A stretch of DNA of 20,078 nt from contig DAIPYL010000027.1 in assembly GCA_036782755.1 (NCBI GenBank), positions 1-20,078 on the forward strand, written 5' to 3'. Shown piece after piece: positions 12,901 to 20,037 of this stretch. Made by a program: the position numbers and the translations under genes. Source of the DNA: Jeotgalicoccus sp036782755. Lineage in GTDB: Bacteria > Bacillota > Bacilli > Staphylococcales > Salinicoccaceae. Position 1 is the first letter of the stretch. The number at the start of each line of letters is the position of its first letter. The notes beneath the pieces were generated by a model that searched no databases, was not told the origin of the DNA, and saw only the letters and a program-made list of their open reading frames with translations.

Positions 12901-14070
12901 ATGCTAGATGATGCAATTAAAGAAGTTGAACCTCAGGTAATTGAATGGCGCCGTGCTATGCACAGACATCCGGAACTTTCATTTGAAGAGTACTGGACGA
13001 GCGAATATATAGAATCTGCGTTAAAGGAAATGAACGGTATTGAAATCAGCCGTCCGACACCTACAAGTGTGCTCGGCATTATTAAAGGCGAGCATCCGGG
13101 ACGCAAAGTCGGTCTTCGCGGTGACATTGATGCGCTGCCTATCCAGGAAGACCGGGATGATCTTGATTTCGTTTCTGAAATCGACGGGGTAATGCATGCA
13201 TGCGGACACGATTCACACGCTGCCATGCTGCTTGGTGCCGCAAAAGTTCTCGCAGACAACAAAGATAAAATTCACGGTGAAATTTATCTTATATTCCAGC
13301 ATGCAGAAGAACTGCCTCCGGGCGGCGCGCAGGAAATGGTTGCAACCGGACTGTTCGATGACCTTGATGTTGTGTTTGCACAGCATATTATGACATCGAA
13401 ACCGCTTGGTGAAATTCACATTAAATCCGGTCCTGTAACGGCAAACTCAGATCAGTTTGAAGTGACAATCAACGGCCAGGGCGGTCATGCATCACAGCCT
13501 GAAAACTCAGTAGATCCGCTCTTAATCGGTTCGAGAATTGTGACGCAGCTGCAGGATATTGTGTCGCGCCTTGCTGGTCCGATGGATAATCTTGTTATCT
13601 CAGTAACGAACTTTAATGCCGGTACAGGCGCTAAAAATGTTATTCCGCACACGGCAGAACTGAGTGCCAGCGTACGTTCGGCAAGTACTGAAATCAGAGA
13701 ACTTGCACGTGAAAAGATTGAATCAGTCATTAAAGCAAACTGTGAAATATACGGTGCGACATACGATTTGAATTACGAATACGGCTATTCAGCAGTAATG
13801 AATGATGAAACTGAAACAGCACGTGTAAGAGAGTCATTAAATGAAGTATTCGGTGAAGACAGAGTGATTGAACAGGAAATGATGATGGGCGGCGAAGACT
13901 TCGGTGCCTTCACTGAGAACCTGCCTGGGGTATATATTCTTCTTGGAACTTATAATGAAGAAAAAGACTATGTGTACCCGCATCACCATCCGAAATTTGC
14001 GATTGATGAAGATGCATTTATCGACGGTGTCCGCGCACATGTGAACGTGGCGCTTGGATTAGGACAATAG
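12901..14070 (+). CDS. M20D-family amidohydrolase (N-acyl amino acid / p-aminobenzoyl-glutamate hydrolase type)
   Basis: A metal-dependent amidase of 389 aa with a catalytic domain and an inserted lid/dimerisation domain (about 185-300). Metal ligands expected for the M20D group are present: Cys101 and His103 in HACGHDSHAAML, Glu136/Glu137 in QHAEELPPGG, His162 in AQHIMTSKPLG, and a His cluster at 361-363 in YPHHHPKF. MHRHPELSFEEYWT at the N-terminus is a standard family start. I choose the ATG at 12901: AGGGAG ends at 12888, leaving no room for the in-frame ATG at 12889. Following an AbgT transporter, the likely job is hydrolysis of imported p-aminobenzoyl-glutamate or another N-acyl/aryl amino acid. 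N-acetyl-diaminopimelate deacetylase and general aminoacylases share this fold, so the substrate remains open. Confidence 0.92.
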   Translation: MLDDAIKEVEPQVIEWRRAMHRHPELSFEEYWTSEYIESALKEMNGIEISRPTPTSVLGIIKGEHPGRKVGLRGDIDALPIQEDRDDLDFVSEIDGVMHACGHDSHAAMLLGAAKVLADNKDKIHGEIYLIFQHAEELPPGGAQEMVATGLFDDLDVVFAQHIMTSKPLGEIHIKSGPVTANSDQFEVTINGQGGHASQPENSVDPLLIGSRIVTQLQDIVSRLAGPMDNLVISVTNFNAGTGAKNVIPHTAELSASVRSASTEIRELAREKIESVIKANCEIYGATYDLNYEYGYSAVMNDETETARVRESLNEVFGEDRVIEQEMMMGGEDFGAFTENLPGVYILLGTYNEEKDYVYPHHHPKFAIDEDAFIDGVRAHVNVALGLGQ

Positions 14071-14082
14071 AATAAAAGCTTT

Positions 14083-14113
14083 AAGCCGGCCCATGAACGG
14101 AGCCGGCTTTTTC
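14083..14113 (+). terminator. Terminator of the amidohydrolase gene
   Basis: An 8-bp perfect stem AAGCCGGC (14083-14090) with GCCGGCTT (14102-14109) around an 11-nt loop, with a T-run at 14108-14112. It lies just upstream of the copper-operon promoter. Confidence 0.88.
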
Positions 14114-14118
14114 ATGAT

Positions 14119-14147
14119 TTGACTTATACCCTGTGGGGGTATAAAAT
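14119..14147 (+). promoter_or_regulatory. csoR-copA-copZ promoter with CsoR operator in the spacer
   Basis: -35 TTGACT (14119-14124), exactly 17-nt spacer, -10 TAAAAT (14142-14147). The inverted repeat TATACCC (14125-14131) / GGGTATA (14137-14143) separated by TGTGG fills the spacer. It matches the TATACCC...GGGTATA form known for copper-sensing CsoR operators. Apo-CsoR bound here would cover the polymerase site; Cu(I) binding would release it. Operator identity is by motif and by the adjacent csoR gene. Confidence 0.85.
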
Positions 14148-14186
14148 TAAAGTAATGACAAACACAAAAGAGAGCGGGTGCAAATA

Positions 14187-14483
14187 ATGGAAGAAGTAAA
14201 GCATATGTCGAGACCGCGTCCGGATGAAGAGAAACAGAAAGTTTTAAACCGGCTGAAGCGTGTTGAAGGACAAATCAGAGGAATTCAGAAGATGGTTGAA
14301 GAAGATCGCTATTGTGTCGATATTTTAGTTCAGCTGAGCGCAGTCCAGAGTGCTTTAAAGAATACAGGGCTCACAATTACTGAACGCCATATGAAACATT
14401 GTGTTACCGATGCAATCAATTCAGGTGACGGTGAAGATTCAATTGAAGAGTTAATGACCGTACTTAAACAGTTTTCCAAATAA
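14187..14483 (+). CDS. csoR: Copper-sensing transcriptional repressor CsoR
   Basis: A small all-helical DNA-binding repressor of 98 aa that is released from DNA on binding Cu(I). The Cu(I) ligand set is complete: Cys43 (in DRYCVDILVQ), His68 and Cys72 (in ERHMKHC), matching Cys45-His70-Cys74 of B. subtilis CsoR. LNRLKRVEGQIRGIQKMVE is the DUF156 family signature. The three-ligand set distinguishes it from nickel (RcnR) and persulfide (CstR) relatives. I place the start at ATG 14187; a GTG at 14178 would begin inside the purine-rich ribosome site AGAGCGGG, and a further in-frame ATG lies at 14205. It is first in the operon with copA (18 nt apart) and copZ, under its own operator. Confidence 0.95.
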   Translation: MEEVKHMSRPRPDEEKQKVLNRLKRVEGQIRGIQKMVEEDRYCVDILVQLSAVQSALKNTGLTITERHMKHCVTDAINSGDGEDSIEELMTVLKQFSK

Positions 14484-14501
14484 TAAAAAGGAGGAGTATT
14501 C

Positions 14502-16886
14502 ATGGCAGAAAAAGAACATGTTAGTTTAAATATAAGCGGCATGACATGTGCGGCGTGTTCAAACAGAATAGAAAAAGTATTGAACAGAATGGACGGTGTC
14601 GAAGCAAACGTAAATTTAACGACTGAAAAAGCCAGTGTGGATTATCAGCAGGATAAAACATCGCTCGAAGATATTACGAACCGTATTGAAAGTATCGGCT
14701 ATGGTGTTGTCTATGAGAAAAGTGATTTGGATATTACCGGCATGACGTGTGCTGCATGTTCAAACAGAATCGAAAAAGTGCTGAATAAAACCGACGGTGT
14801 AAAATCAGCAACGGTTAACTTAACGACAGAAAATGCGATGATCGAATATAACCCGGGAGTGATTGACGAGCGCGATATTATTGACCGCATCGGAAATCTC
14901 GGATACGGTGCAGAGCCGAAACAATCATCGGAAGATAAAATTTCCCGCAAAGATTCAGAACTTAAAAAGATGAAGTGGAAAGTAATTATCGCATCATTAT
15001 TATCACTGCCGCTTTTAGTAACAATGCTCGACCACCTGTTTGGCATGAGTCTGCCGGCAATCTTTATGAATCCCTGGTTCCAGCTCGCATTCGCAACACC
15101 GGTACAGTTTATACTGGGCTGGCAATTCTACGTGGGCGCATATAAGAATTTAAAAAACTTTACAGCGAATATGGATGTCCTTGTTGTAATGGGGACGACC
15201 GCAGCGTTCGGTTTCAGTTTATACCAGACTTATTTATGGATGACCGGTGCAGTTGAACATCCGCATCTGTACTTTGAAGCCAGTGCGATAATTATTACGC
15301 TGATCTTATTCGGTAAATATTTGGAAACGAGAGCAAAATCAGAGACGACAGGGGCAATTTCAAAACTGCTCGACATGCAGGCAAAAGAAGCACGTGTTGT
15401 ACGTGACGGAACAGAGTTTATGATACCGGTTGAAGATGTTCGAGTGAACGATGTCCTGATTGTTAAACCGGGTGAGAAATTCCCGCTTGATGGTGAACTG
15501 GTGCATGGACGCACATCGGTCGATGAATCGATGCTGACAGGTGAATCAATTCCGGTTGAAAAAGAAACCGGCGATTCGGTTATCGGTGCGACGATGAACC
15601 AGAACGGTACGGTAAATCTAAAAGTCACGAAAACAGGAAAGAATACGGCACTTGCAGGAATTATTAAAGTCGTTGAAGAGGCGCAGGGCAACAAAGCACC
15701 GATTCAGCGTATGGCTGATATTATTTCAGGCTACTTCGTGCCGATTGTTATCGTTATAGCGCTTGTGACGTTTACCGTGTGGTACTTCTTCGCTTCACCG
15801 GGCAATCTGGAGCCGGCGCTTGTGGCAGCAATTTCAGTATTAGTTATTGCGTGTCCATGTGCGCTCGGACTTGCAACACCGACATCAATTATGGTCGGTA
15901 CAGGTAAAGGTGCTGAAAACGGTATTCTTTATAAAGGCGGAGAACACCTTGAGAAAACGCATCAGGTTGATGTTGTTGTACTTGATAAGACAGGTACAAT
16001 TACAAACGGCACGCCTGAAGTGACGGACTTCTCAGGTGACGACGCGGCACTTCAGCTTCTTGCGAGTGCTGAAAACGGATCTGAGCATCCGCTGGCATCG
16101 GCGATTACGTCTTATGCAAAAGAGAAAAATATTGAATTGTCGGATGCAGCAGAGTTTGCTGCGATACCGGGACATGGTATCCGTGCATTAATTGACGGCC
16201 GTGAAGTGCTTGTCGGTACACGTAAGCTGATGACAGAAGAAAATATAAATATCTCTTCAATTGAAGAAGATATGCAGCAATTTGAATACGACGGCAAGAC
16301 TGCGATGATTGTTGCGGTTGACGGAGAACTGCGCGGTACTGTGGCAGTTCTTGATACAGTTAAATCAACTGCGAAACAGGCTGTCGAAGAAATGCACAAA
16401 GAAGGCATCGAAGTAATCATGCTGACAGGTGATAACACGAGAACAGCAGAAGCAATCGGGCGCGAAGTCGGTATTGATGCAGTAATTGCAGAAGTGCTGC
16501 CTGAACAGAAAGCGGAAGAAATCCGCAAAATTCAAGGGTCAGGAAAAGTTGTCGCGATGGTCGGAGACGGTGTGAACGATGCGCCGGCACTGGCACTTGC
16601 AGATGTTGGTATCGCGATGGGTACAGGAACGGAAGTTGCGATTGAAGCGGCTGACCTGACAATTTTAGGTGAAGATTTAACACTGATTCCAAGAGCAATT
16701 AACTTAAGTCATAAAACAATTAAAAATATTAAGCAGAACCTGTTCTGGGCATTTGCCTATAACACACTTGGGATTCCAATTGCCGCGCTTGGATTTTTAG
16801 CGCCCTGGGTAGCGGGCGCGGCAATGGCATTCAGTTCTGTGAGCGTTGTAGCAAACGCTTTACGTTTAAAACGTGTTAAAATATAG
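14502..16886 (+). CDS. copA: Copper-exporting P1B-type ATPase CopA
   Basis: Pumps Cu(I) out across the membrane, driven by ATP; 794 aa, as expected. Order: two N-terminal heavy-metal domains with GMTCAACS (Cys16/Cys19 and Cys83/Cys86), then transmembrane helices, actuator domain TGES (346-349), the metal-site CPC (451-453) within VIACPCALGLATP, phosphorylated Asp495 in DKTGT, the nucleotide-binding SEHPLAS, the hinge GDGVNDAPALALADVG, and the last two helices with Tyr-Asn (FAYN) and MAFSSVSVVAN, which complete the Cu(I) path. All catalytic parts are intact. The two metal domains share an identical 16-residue run, GMTCAACSNRIEKVLN. The first has a one-residue deletion after it (GVEANVNL against GVKSATVNL). 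ATG follows AAAAGGAGGAG. Co-transcribed with csoR and copZ. Confidence 0.98.
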   Translation: MAEKEHVSLNISGMTCAACSNRIEKVLNRMDGVEANVNLTTEKASVDYQQDKTSLEDITNRIESIGYGVVYEKSDLDITGMTCAACSNRIEKVLNKTDGVKSATVNLTTENAMIEYNPGVIDERDIIDRIGNLGYGAEPKQSSEDKISRKDSELKKMKWKVIIASLLSLPLLVTMLDHLFGMSLPAIFMNPWFQLAFATPVQFILGWQFYVGAYKNLKNFTANMDVLVVMGTTAAFGFSLYQTYLWMTGAVEHPHLYFEASAIIITLILFGKYLETRAKSETTGAISKLLDMQAKEARVVRDGTEFMIPVEDVRVNDVLIVKPGEKFPLDGELVHGRTSVDESMLTGESIPVEKETGDSVIGATMNQNGTVNLKVTKTGKNTALAGIIKVVEEAQGNKAPIQRMADIISGYFVPIVIVIALVTFTVWYFFASPGNLEPALVAAISVLVIACPCALGLATPTSIMVGTGKGAENGILYKGGEHLEKTHQVDVVVLDKTGTITNGTPEVTDFSGDDAALQLLASAENGSEHPLASAITSYAKEKNIELSDAAEFAAIPGHGIRALIDGREVLVGTRKLMTEENINISSIEEDMQQFEYDGKTAMIVAVDGELRGTVAVLDTVKSTAKQAVEEMHKEGIEVIMLTGDNTRTAEAIGREVGIDAVIAEVLPEQKAEEIRKIQGSGKVVAMVGDGVNDAPALALADVGIAMGTGTEVAIEAADLTILGEDLTLIPRAINLSHKTIKNIKQNLFWAFAYNTLGIPIAALGFLAPWVAGAAMAFSSVSVVANALRLKRVKI

Positions 16887-16933
16887 GTATATAAGAGTAG
16901 GAATAAATTTTAAAAGACAAGGGGACGGATATT

Positions 16934-17143
16934 ATGGCAAAAACAGTAATTGATGTAGAAGGCATGACTTGCGGACACTGCAAGTCATCAGTAGAAGGTG
17001 CGCTGCACAATCTTGAAGGTGTTTCTACAGCTGCAGTCAGCCTGGAAGAAAACAATGTCACTGTGGAATACAATGACACAATTATCGACCGCGGTAAAAT
17101 GACAGAAGCGATTGAAGACCAGGGCTACGACGTAAAACAGTAG
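16934..17143 (+). CDS. copZ: Copper chaperone CopZ
   Basis: A 69-aa cytosolic Cu(I) carrier made of one heavy-metal-associated ferredoxin-like domain, the normal size. The Cu(I)-binding motif is GMTCGHC with Cys13 and Cys16. VSTAAVSLEENNVTVEYND and the C-terminal AIEDQGYDV complete the fold. It delivers Cu(I) to the metal domains of CopA and can load CsoR. It starts 47 nt after copA with an AAGGGGA ribosome site and no terminator between them, and is followed directly by a strong terminator, so it is the last gene of the copper operon. Confidence 0.96.
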   Translation: MAKTVIDVEGMTCGHCKSSVEGALHNLEGVSTAAVSLEENNVTVEYNDTIIDRGKMTEAIEDQGYDVKQ

Positions 17144-17164
17144 TACTGAGATATTTTTAAACAG

Positions 17165-17203
17165 AAGAATCACCCGCGTAAATCAGCGGGTGATTCTTTG
17201 TTT
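17165..17203 (+). terminator. Terminator of the copper operon
   Basis: A 13-bp perfect stem AAGAATCACCCGC (17165-17177) with GCGGGTGATTCTT (17186-17198) around an 8-nt loop, followed by a T-rich tail. It starts 21 nt after the copZ stop. Confidence 0.92.
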
Positions 17204-17226
17204 ATGTAAATTTAAATCAGATAATG

Positions 17227-17240
17227 ATAGAATGTTCTAT
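17227..17240. promoter_or_regulatory. Short palindrome before the CNNM gene
   Basis: ATAGAATGTTCTAT is a 6-2-6 dyad in the leader of the CNNM/CorC gene, just downstream of a weak promoter (TTGTTT 17198-17203, 16-nt spacer, GATAAT 17220-17225). It could be an operator; it does not fit Fur, PerR or LexA boxes well. Low confidence. Confidence 0.25.
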
Positions 17241-17273
17241 AAGATTACAGAATATATAAGGGGGATACCACGT

Positions 17274-18521
17274 TTGATATTTGTGGTTATATTTTTACTG
17301 TTCATGTCACTGTTCTTTTCAGGCAGTGAAACTGCATTAACTGCAGTAAATAAACTTAAATTACAATCGAAGGCAGCAGGCGGCGATCAGAAAGCCCAAA
17401 AGCTGTATGATCTGGTCAGTAAACCAAGCCAGTTTATTACGACGATACTGATTGGCAATAATATTGCGAACTTAATCACACCAGTACTCGTGACGTCGAT
17501 GGCAATTCAGTACGGCTGGAGTGTGACAATCGCATCAGTTGTACTGACGGTGACGATTATTATTTTTGCAGAAGTTATACCTAAATCAATTGCAGCTGCA
17601 TTTCCCGAGCGTATATCGCATATTGTCAGGCCGGTTATTGCATTTTTAAATGTCGTGCTTTATCCGCTGACATTTTTACTTAACTCATTAACGGACTTAA
17701 TTACACGCTTTCTGTCAAAAGGATCGCAGCCAGGCTGGACAGTTTCGCGCGAAGAGATCGTCAATCTTGTGCAGATTGCGGATAGTGAAGGGGCTATCGA
17801 AGGCGTCGAATCACAGCGTCTTAAAGGGATTCTTGATTTCAGGGATTTAAATGTTAAAGATGTTATGACAACACCGCGCACAGAAATGGTTGCGATACAT
17901 GTTGACGACAGTTTTGAAACGGTAAGAGACAGAATTATCGATGAAATGCATACGAGATATCCTGTATACGATGAAGATCTTGATAACATTGTAGGTATGT
18001 TCCATTCGAAATATCTGCTGCAATGGTCGCTCAGCCAGGAACAGCCGCTGATGAATTTCTGTGACAACGATCCGTTTACGGTCAGAGAGTTCCAGAACGT
18101 TGAAGATGTGCTGCGCCGAATGAGCAAGCAGCGCCGCCACCTGGCTATCGTGCTCGATGAGTACGGCGGGACAGAAGGAATTCTGACGCATGAAGATATT
18201 ATTGAAACGATGCTTGGTTTTGAAATCGAAGATGAGACGGATCTTAAAAATGATTCAGTTGTCCGTTCTTTCAGCGACGATAAAATTCTCTGTGACGGGA
18301 AGATTACATTACACCGTCTGAATCAGCTTTTTGATACGGAGATTCCTGAAGAAGAAGATACACTGTCAGGTTTCCTGTTATCAGTCTTTGAAGAAGTACC
18401 TGCAGAAAATGATATTACACATCTCGATAATCTTGAATTTAAAGTGATGGAGATGGAAGATAATATGATTCGTCTTGTGAAAATTACAAAATTAGATGCT
18501 GAGCTGATGAAGAGGGATTGA
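17274..18521 (+). CDS. CNNM/CorC-family membrane protein (DUF21 + CBS pair + CorC_HlyC), probable Mg2+ efflux
   Basis: A 415-aa protein: DUF21/CNNM membrane domain (about 1-145; FFSGSETALTAVNK at 14-27 and IFAEVIPKSIA at 97-107 are signatures), a CBS pair (about 195-315, with DVMTTPRTEMVAI and the strongly conserved IVLDEYGGTEGILTHEDIIE), and a C-terminal CorC_HlyC domain (about 330-410, with EEDTLSGFLLSVFEEVP). Older databases call such proteins hemolysins, which is misleading. Staphylococcal MpfA and other CNNM/CorC members are linked to magnesium export or resistance. The start is TTG at 17274, 9 nt after AAGGGG; this puts the first membrane helix at the N-terminus as in relatives. Upstream in-frame extension to 17190 would cross the copZ terminator and is rejected. 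It is the first gene of a three-gene unit. Confidence 0.9.
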   Translation: MIFVVIFLLFMSLFFSGSETALTAVNKLKLQSKAAGGDQKAQKLYDLVSKPSQFITTILIGNNIANLITPVLVTSMAIQYGWSVTIASVVLTVTIIIFAEVIPKSIAAAFPERISHIVRPVIAFLNVVLYPLTFLLNSLTDLITRFLSKGSQPGWTVSREEIVNLVQIADSEGAIEGVESQRLKGILDFRDLNVKDVMTTPRTEMVAIHVDDSFETVRDRIIDEMHTRYPVYDEDLDNIVGMFHSKYLLQWSLSQEQPLMNFCDNDPFTVREFQNVEDVLRRMSKQRRHLAIVLDEYGGTEGILTHEDIIETMLGFEIEDETDLKNDSVVRSFSDDKILCDGKITLHRLNQLFDTEIPEEEDTLSGFLLSVFEEVPAENDITHLDNLEFKVMEMEDNMIRLVKITKLDAELMKRD

Positions 18522-18531
18522 GGCGTGAACG

Positions 18532-19392
18532 ATGAAAATTTTAAATAAGATAAAATTGAGCCAGGTTATACTTGGTTTTATAATCGCTTCAGCCCGTTTT
18601 TTATGGACTGAAGACAAGCATATAGTGACGACGCACTATACGTACCGTTCCAAAAAAGTTCCGAAAAGTTTTGACGGCTTTAAAATCGTCCAGGTATCGG
18701 ACTTCCACAATGCTTATTTTGGCCGGCGTTCGAAACATCTTCTGGAAGCTGTTGAAGTGGCCGCACCGGATGCGATCGTTATTACGGGTGATATTGTTGA
18801 CCGCCGGACACCGTGTTTAAAACGTGCAGCGGTTTTAGTCGAAAGAATTACTGCAATACAAAAGACGTTTTATGTGACCGGGAATCACGAGGCGCACTAC
18901 AAGCATTTTAATAAGCTTTATGATGTTATCGGCAAATCCGATGTCCGGAATATTACGAAACACAGTGCGGAACTTGAAAGAAATGGCGAGAAAATTAATC
19001 TTGCGGGTATTAACGATGTCTGGTTTTTCGGCGATGAAGTGAATCCTGAAACGTACCGGAATTTTAAGCAGGAACTTGCGGATAAAGTGAATATTCTGCC
19101 GCATGATTTTACAGTGCTGCTGGCGCACCGTCCGGAGCTTCTGCCGGTGTACAGTAAAAACGACGTGGACATTGTCTTTTCGGGCCACGCACATGGCGGA
19201 CAGATTCGTCTGCCTGTCGTCAAAGGTCTGTATGCGCCGCATCAGGGTGTGAATCCGAAGTATACAGAAGGAATGCATGAACAAAACGGTACAACGATGG
19301 TCGTGAGCCGGGGGCTCGGCAACAGCCGCTTCCCGTTCAGAGTGTTTAATCATCCTGAAGTTGTGGTCGTTGAATTGAGGTCGGAAGCATGA
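18532..19392 (+). CDS. Membrane-anchored calcineurin-like metallophosphoesterase (YkuE/YaeI type)
   Basis: A 286-aa phosphoesterase with one N-terminal hydrophobic segment (about 9-25) likely to anchor it, followed by a two-metal calcineurin-like domain. All motifs are present: DFH (Asp57, His59), GDIVD (Asp87), GNHE (Asn118, His119), AHRPE (His199) and GHAHGGQ (His219, His221). This arrangement is the YkuE/YaeI/LpxG-like group, acting at the membrane surface on phosphate esters or nucleotide-linked substrates. LpxG acts in lipid A synthesis, which is not expected in a Gram-positive, so the substrate is unknown. It starts 10 nt after the CNNM gene and overlaps the next gene by 4 nt (ATGA). 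Confidence 0.92.
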   Translation: MKILNKIKLSQVILGFIIASARFLWTEDKHIVTTHYTYRSKKVPKSFDGFKIVQVSDFHNAYFGRRSKHLLEAVEVAAPDAIVITGDIVDRRTPCLKRAAVLVERITAIQKTFYVTGNHEAHYKHFNKLYDVIGKSDVRNITKHSAELERNGEKINLAGINDVWFFGDEVNPETYRNFKQELADKVNILPHDFTVLLAHRPELLPVYSKNDVDIVFSGHAHGGQIRLPVVKGLYAPHQGVNPKYTEGMHEQNGTTMVVSRGLGNSRFPFRVFNHPEVVVVELRSEA

Positions 19393-20021
19393 ATGAACTG
19401 ATATCTTACATCCTGGTCGTGACAGTGCTGACAATTATGCCGGGTGCTGATTCGATGATCGTAATGAAAAATACACTCGTCTACCAGAAGTCGGCGGGAC
19501 GCATGACGGTGCTCGGCATATTGGCCGGACACTTCTTGTGGATTGTCATCTCAGTACTCGGGCTTGCGGTGATTATTACGAACTCGCCGATGTTATTTAA
19601 TATTATTAAATATATGGGTGCCGCGTATTTAATTTATATCGGTGTGAAGAGCTTTATGGCGAAAACGTTTGTGTCGGCATCATCGCTGGATCACGCTGAA
19701 GGTGAAAAGATGAAATCAAACGGTTTGCGCACGTCTTATATGAATGGCTTTATAAGCAATATACTGAATCCTAAAGTTCTTATATTTTATATTACAATTC
19801 TGCCGCAATTTGTTATGCAGCAGTCGGATGTATCCGGCGTCGTTCAGCTGATAATACTTGCGGCGATTATGCTTGTTATTTCTATGAGCTGGTTCCTGCT
19901 CGTCGTTGAGACAGTGAACTATATGAAACGCTGGCTGCATAAACCGGGCTTCCAGAGCCTGCTCGGAAAAGGTGCCGGTATTATTATTATTCTGTTTGGA
20001 ATACGGACGGCGCTGTCGTAA
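19389..20021 (+). CDS. LysE/RhtB-family amino acid exporter
   Basis: A 210-aa inner-membrane protein with about six hydrophobic segments, the normal size and topology for the LysE/RhtB superfamily. The N-terminus reads ISYILVVTVLTIMPGADSMI, a variant of the family PGP motif (PGA here), followed by GILAGHFLWIVISVLGLAVI and YMGAAYLIYIGVKSF, which is typical. FISNILNPKVLIFYITILPQF (116-136) is the second signature. The family exports amino acids such as lysine, threonine or homoserine lactone; the ligand cannot be told. The ATG overlaps the phosphoesterase stop by 4 nt, indicating translational coupling. It is last in the unit within this window. Confidence 0.92.
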   Translation: MNELISYILVVTVLTIMPGADSMIVMKNTLVYQKSAGRMTVLGILAGHFLWIVISVLGLAVIITNSPMLFNIIKYMGAAYLIYIGVKSFMAKTFVSASSLDHAEGEKMKSNGLRTSYMNGFISNILNPKVLIFYITILPQFVMQQSDVSGVVQLIILAAIMLVISMSWFLLVVETVNYMKRWLHKPGFQSLLGKGAGIIIILFGIRTALS

Positions 20022-20037
20022 ATGTTTTGGGGAGAAG

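Noticed and set aside
15230..16698. Long antisense frames within copA (serine- and proline-rich), and similar ones within patA, pdxS, the M20 and CNNM genes.
   Set aside because: They lie wholly opposite well-supported genes, have the skewed composition of shadow frames and lack ribosome sites.
17190..17273. N-terminal extension of the CNNM protein by 28 codons.
   Set aside because: It begins inside the copper-operon terminator, has no ribosome site, and would put a polar stretch before the usual first membrane helix. TTG at 17274 has AAGGGG at 9 nt.
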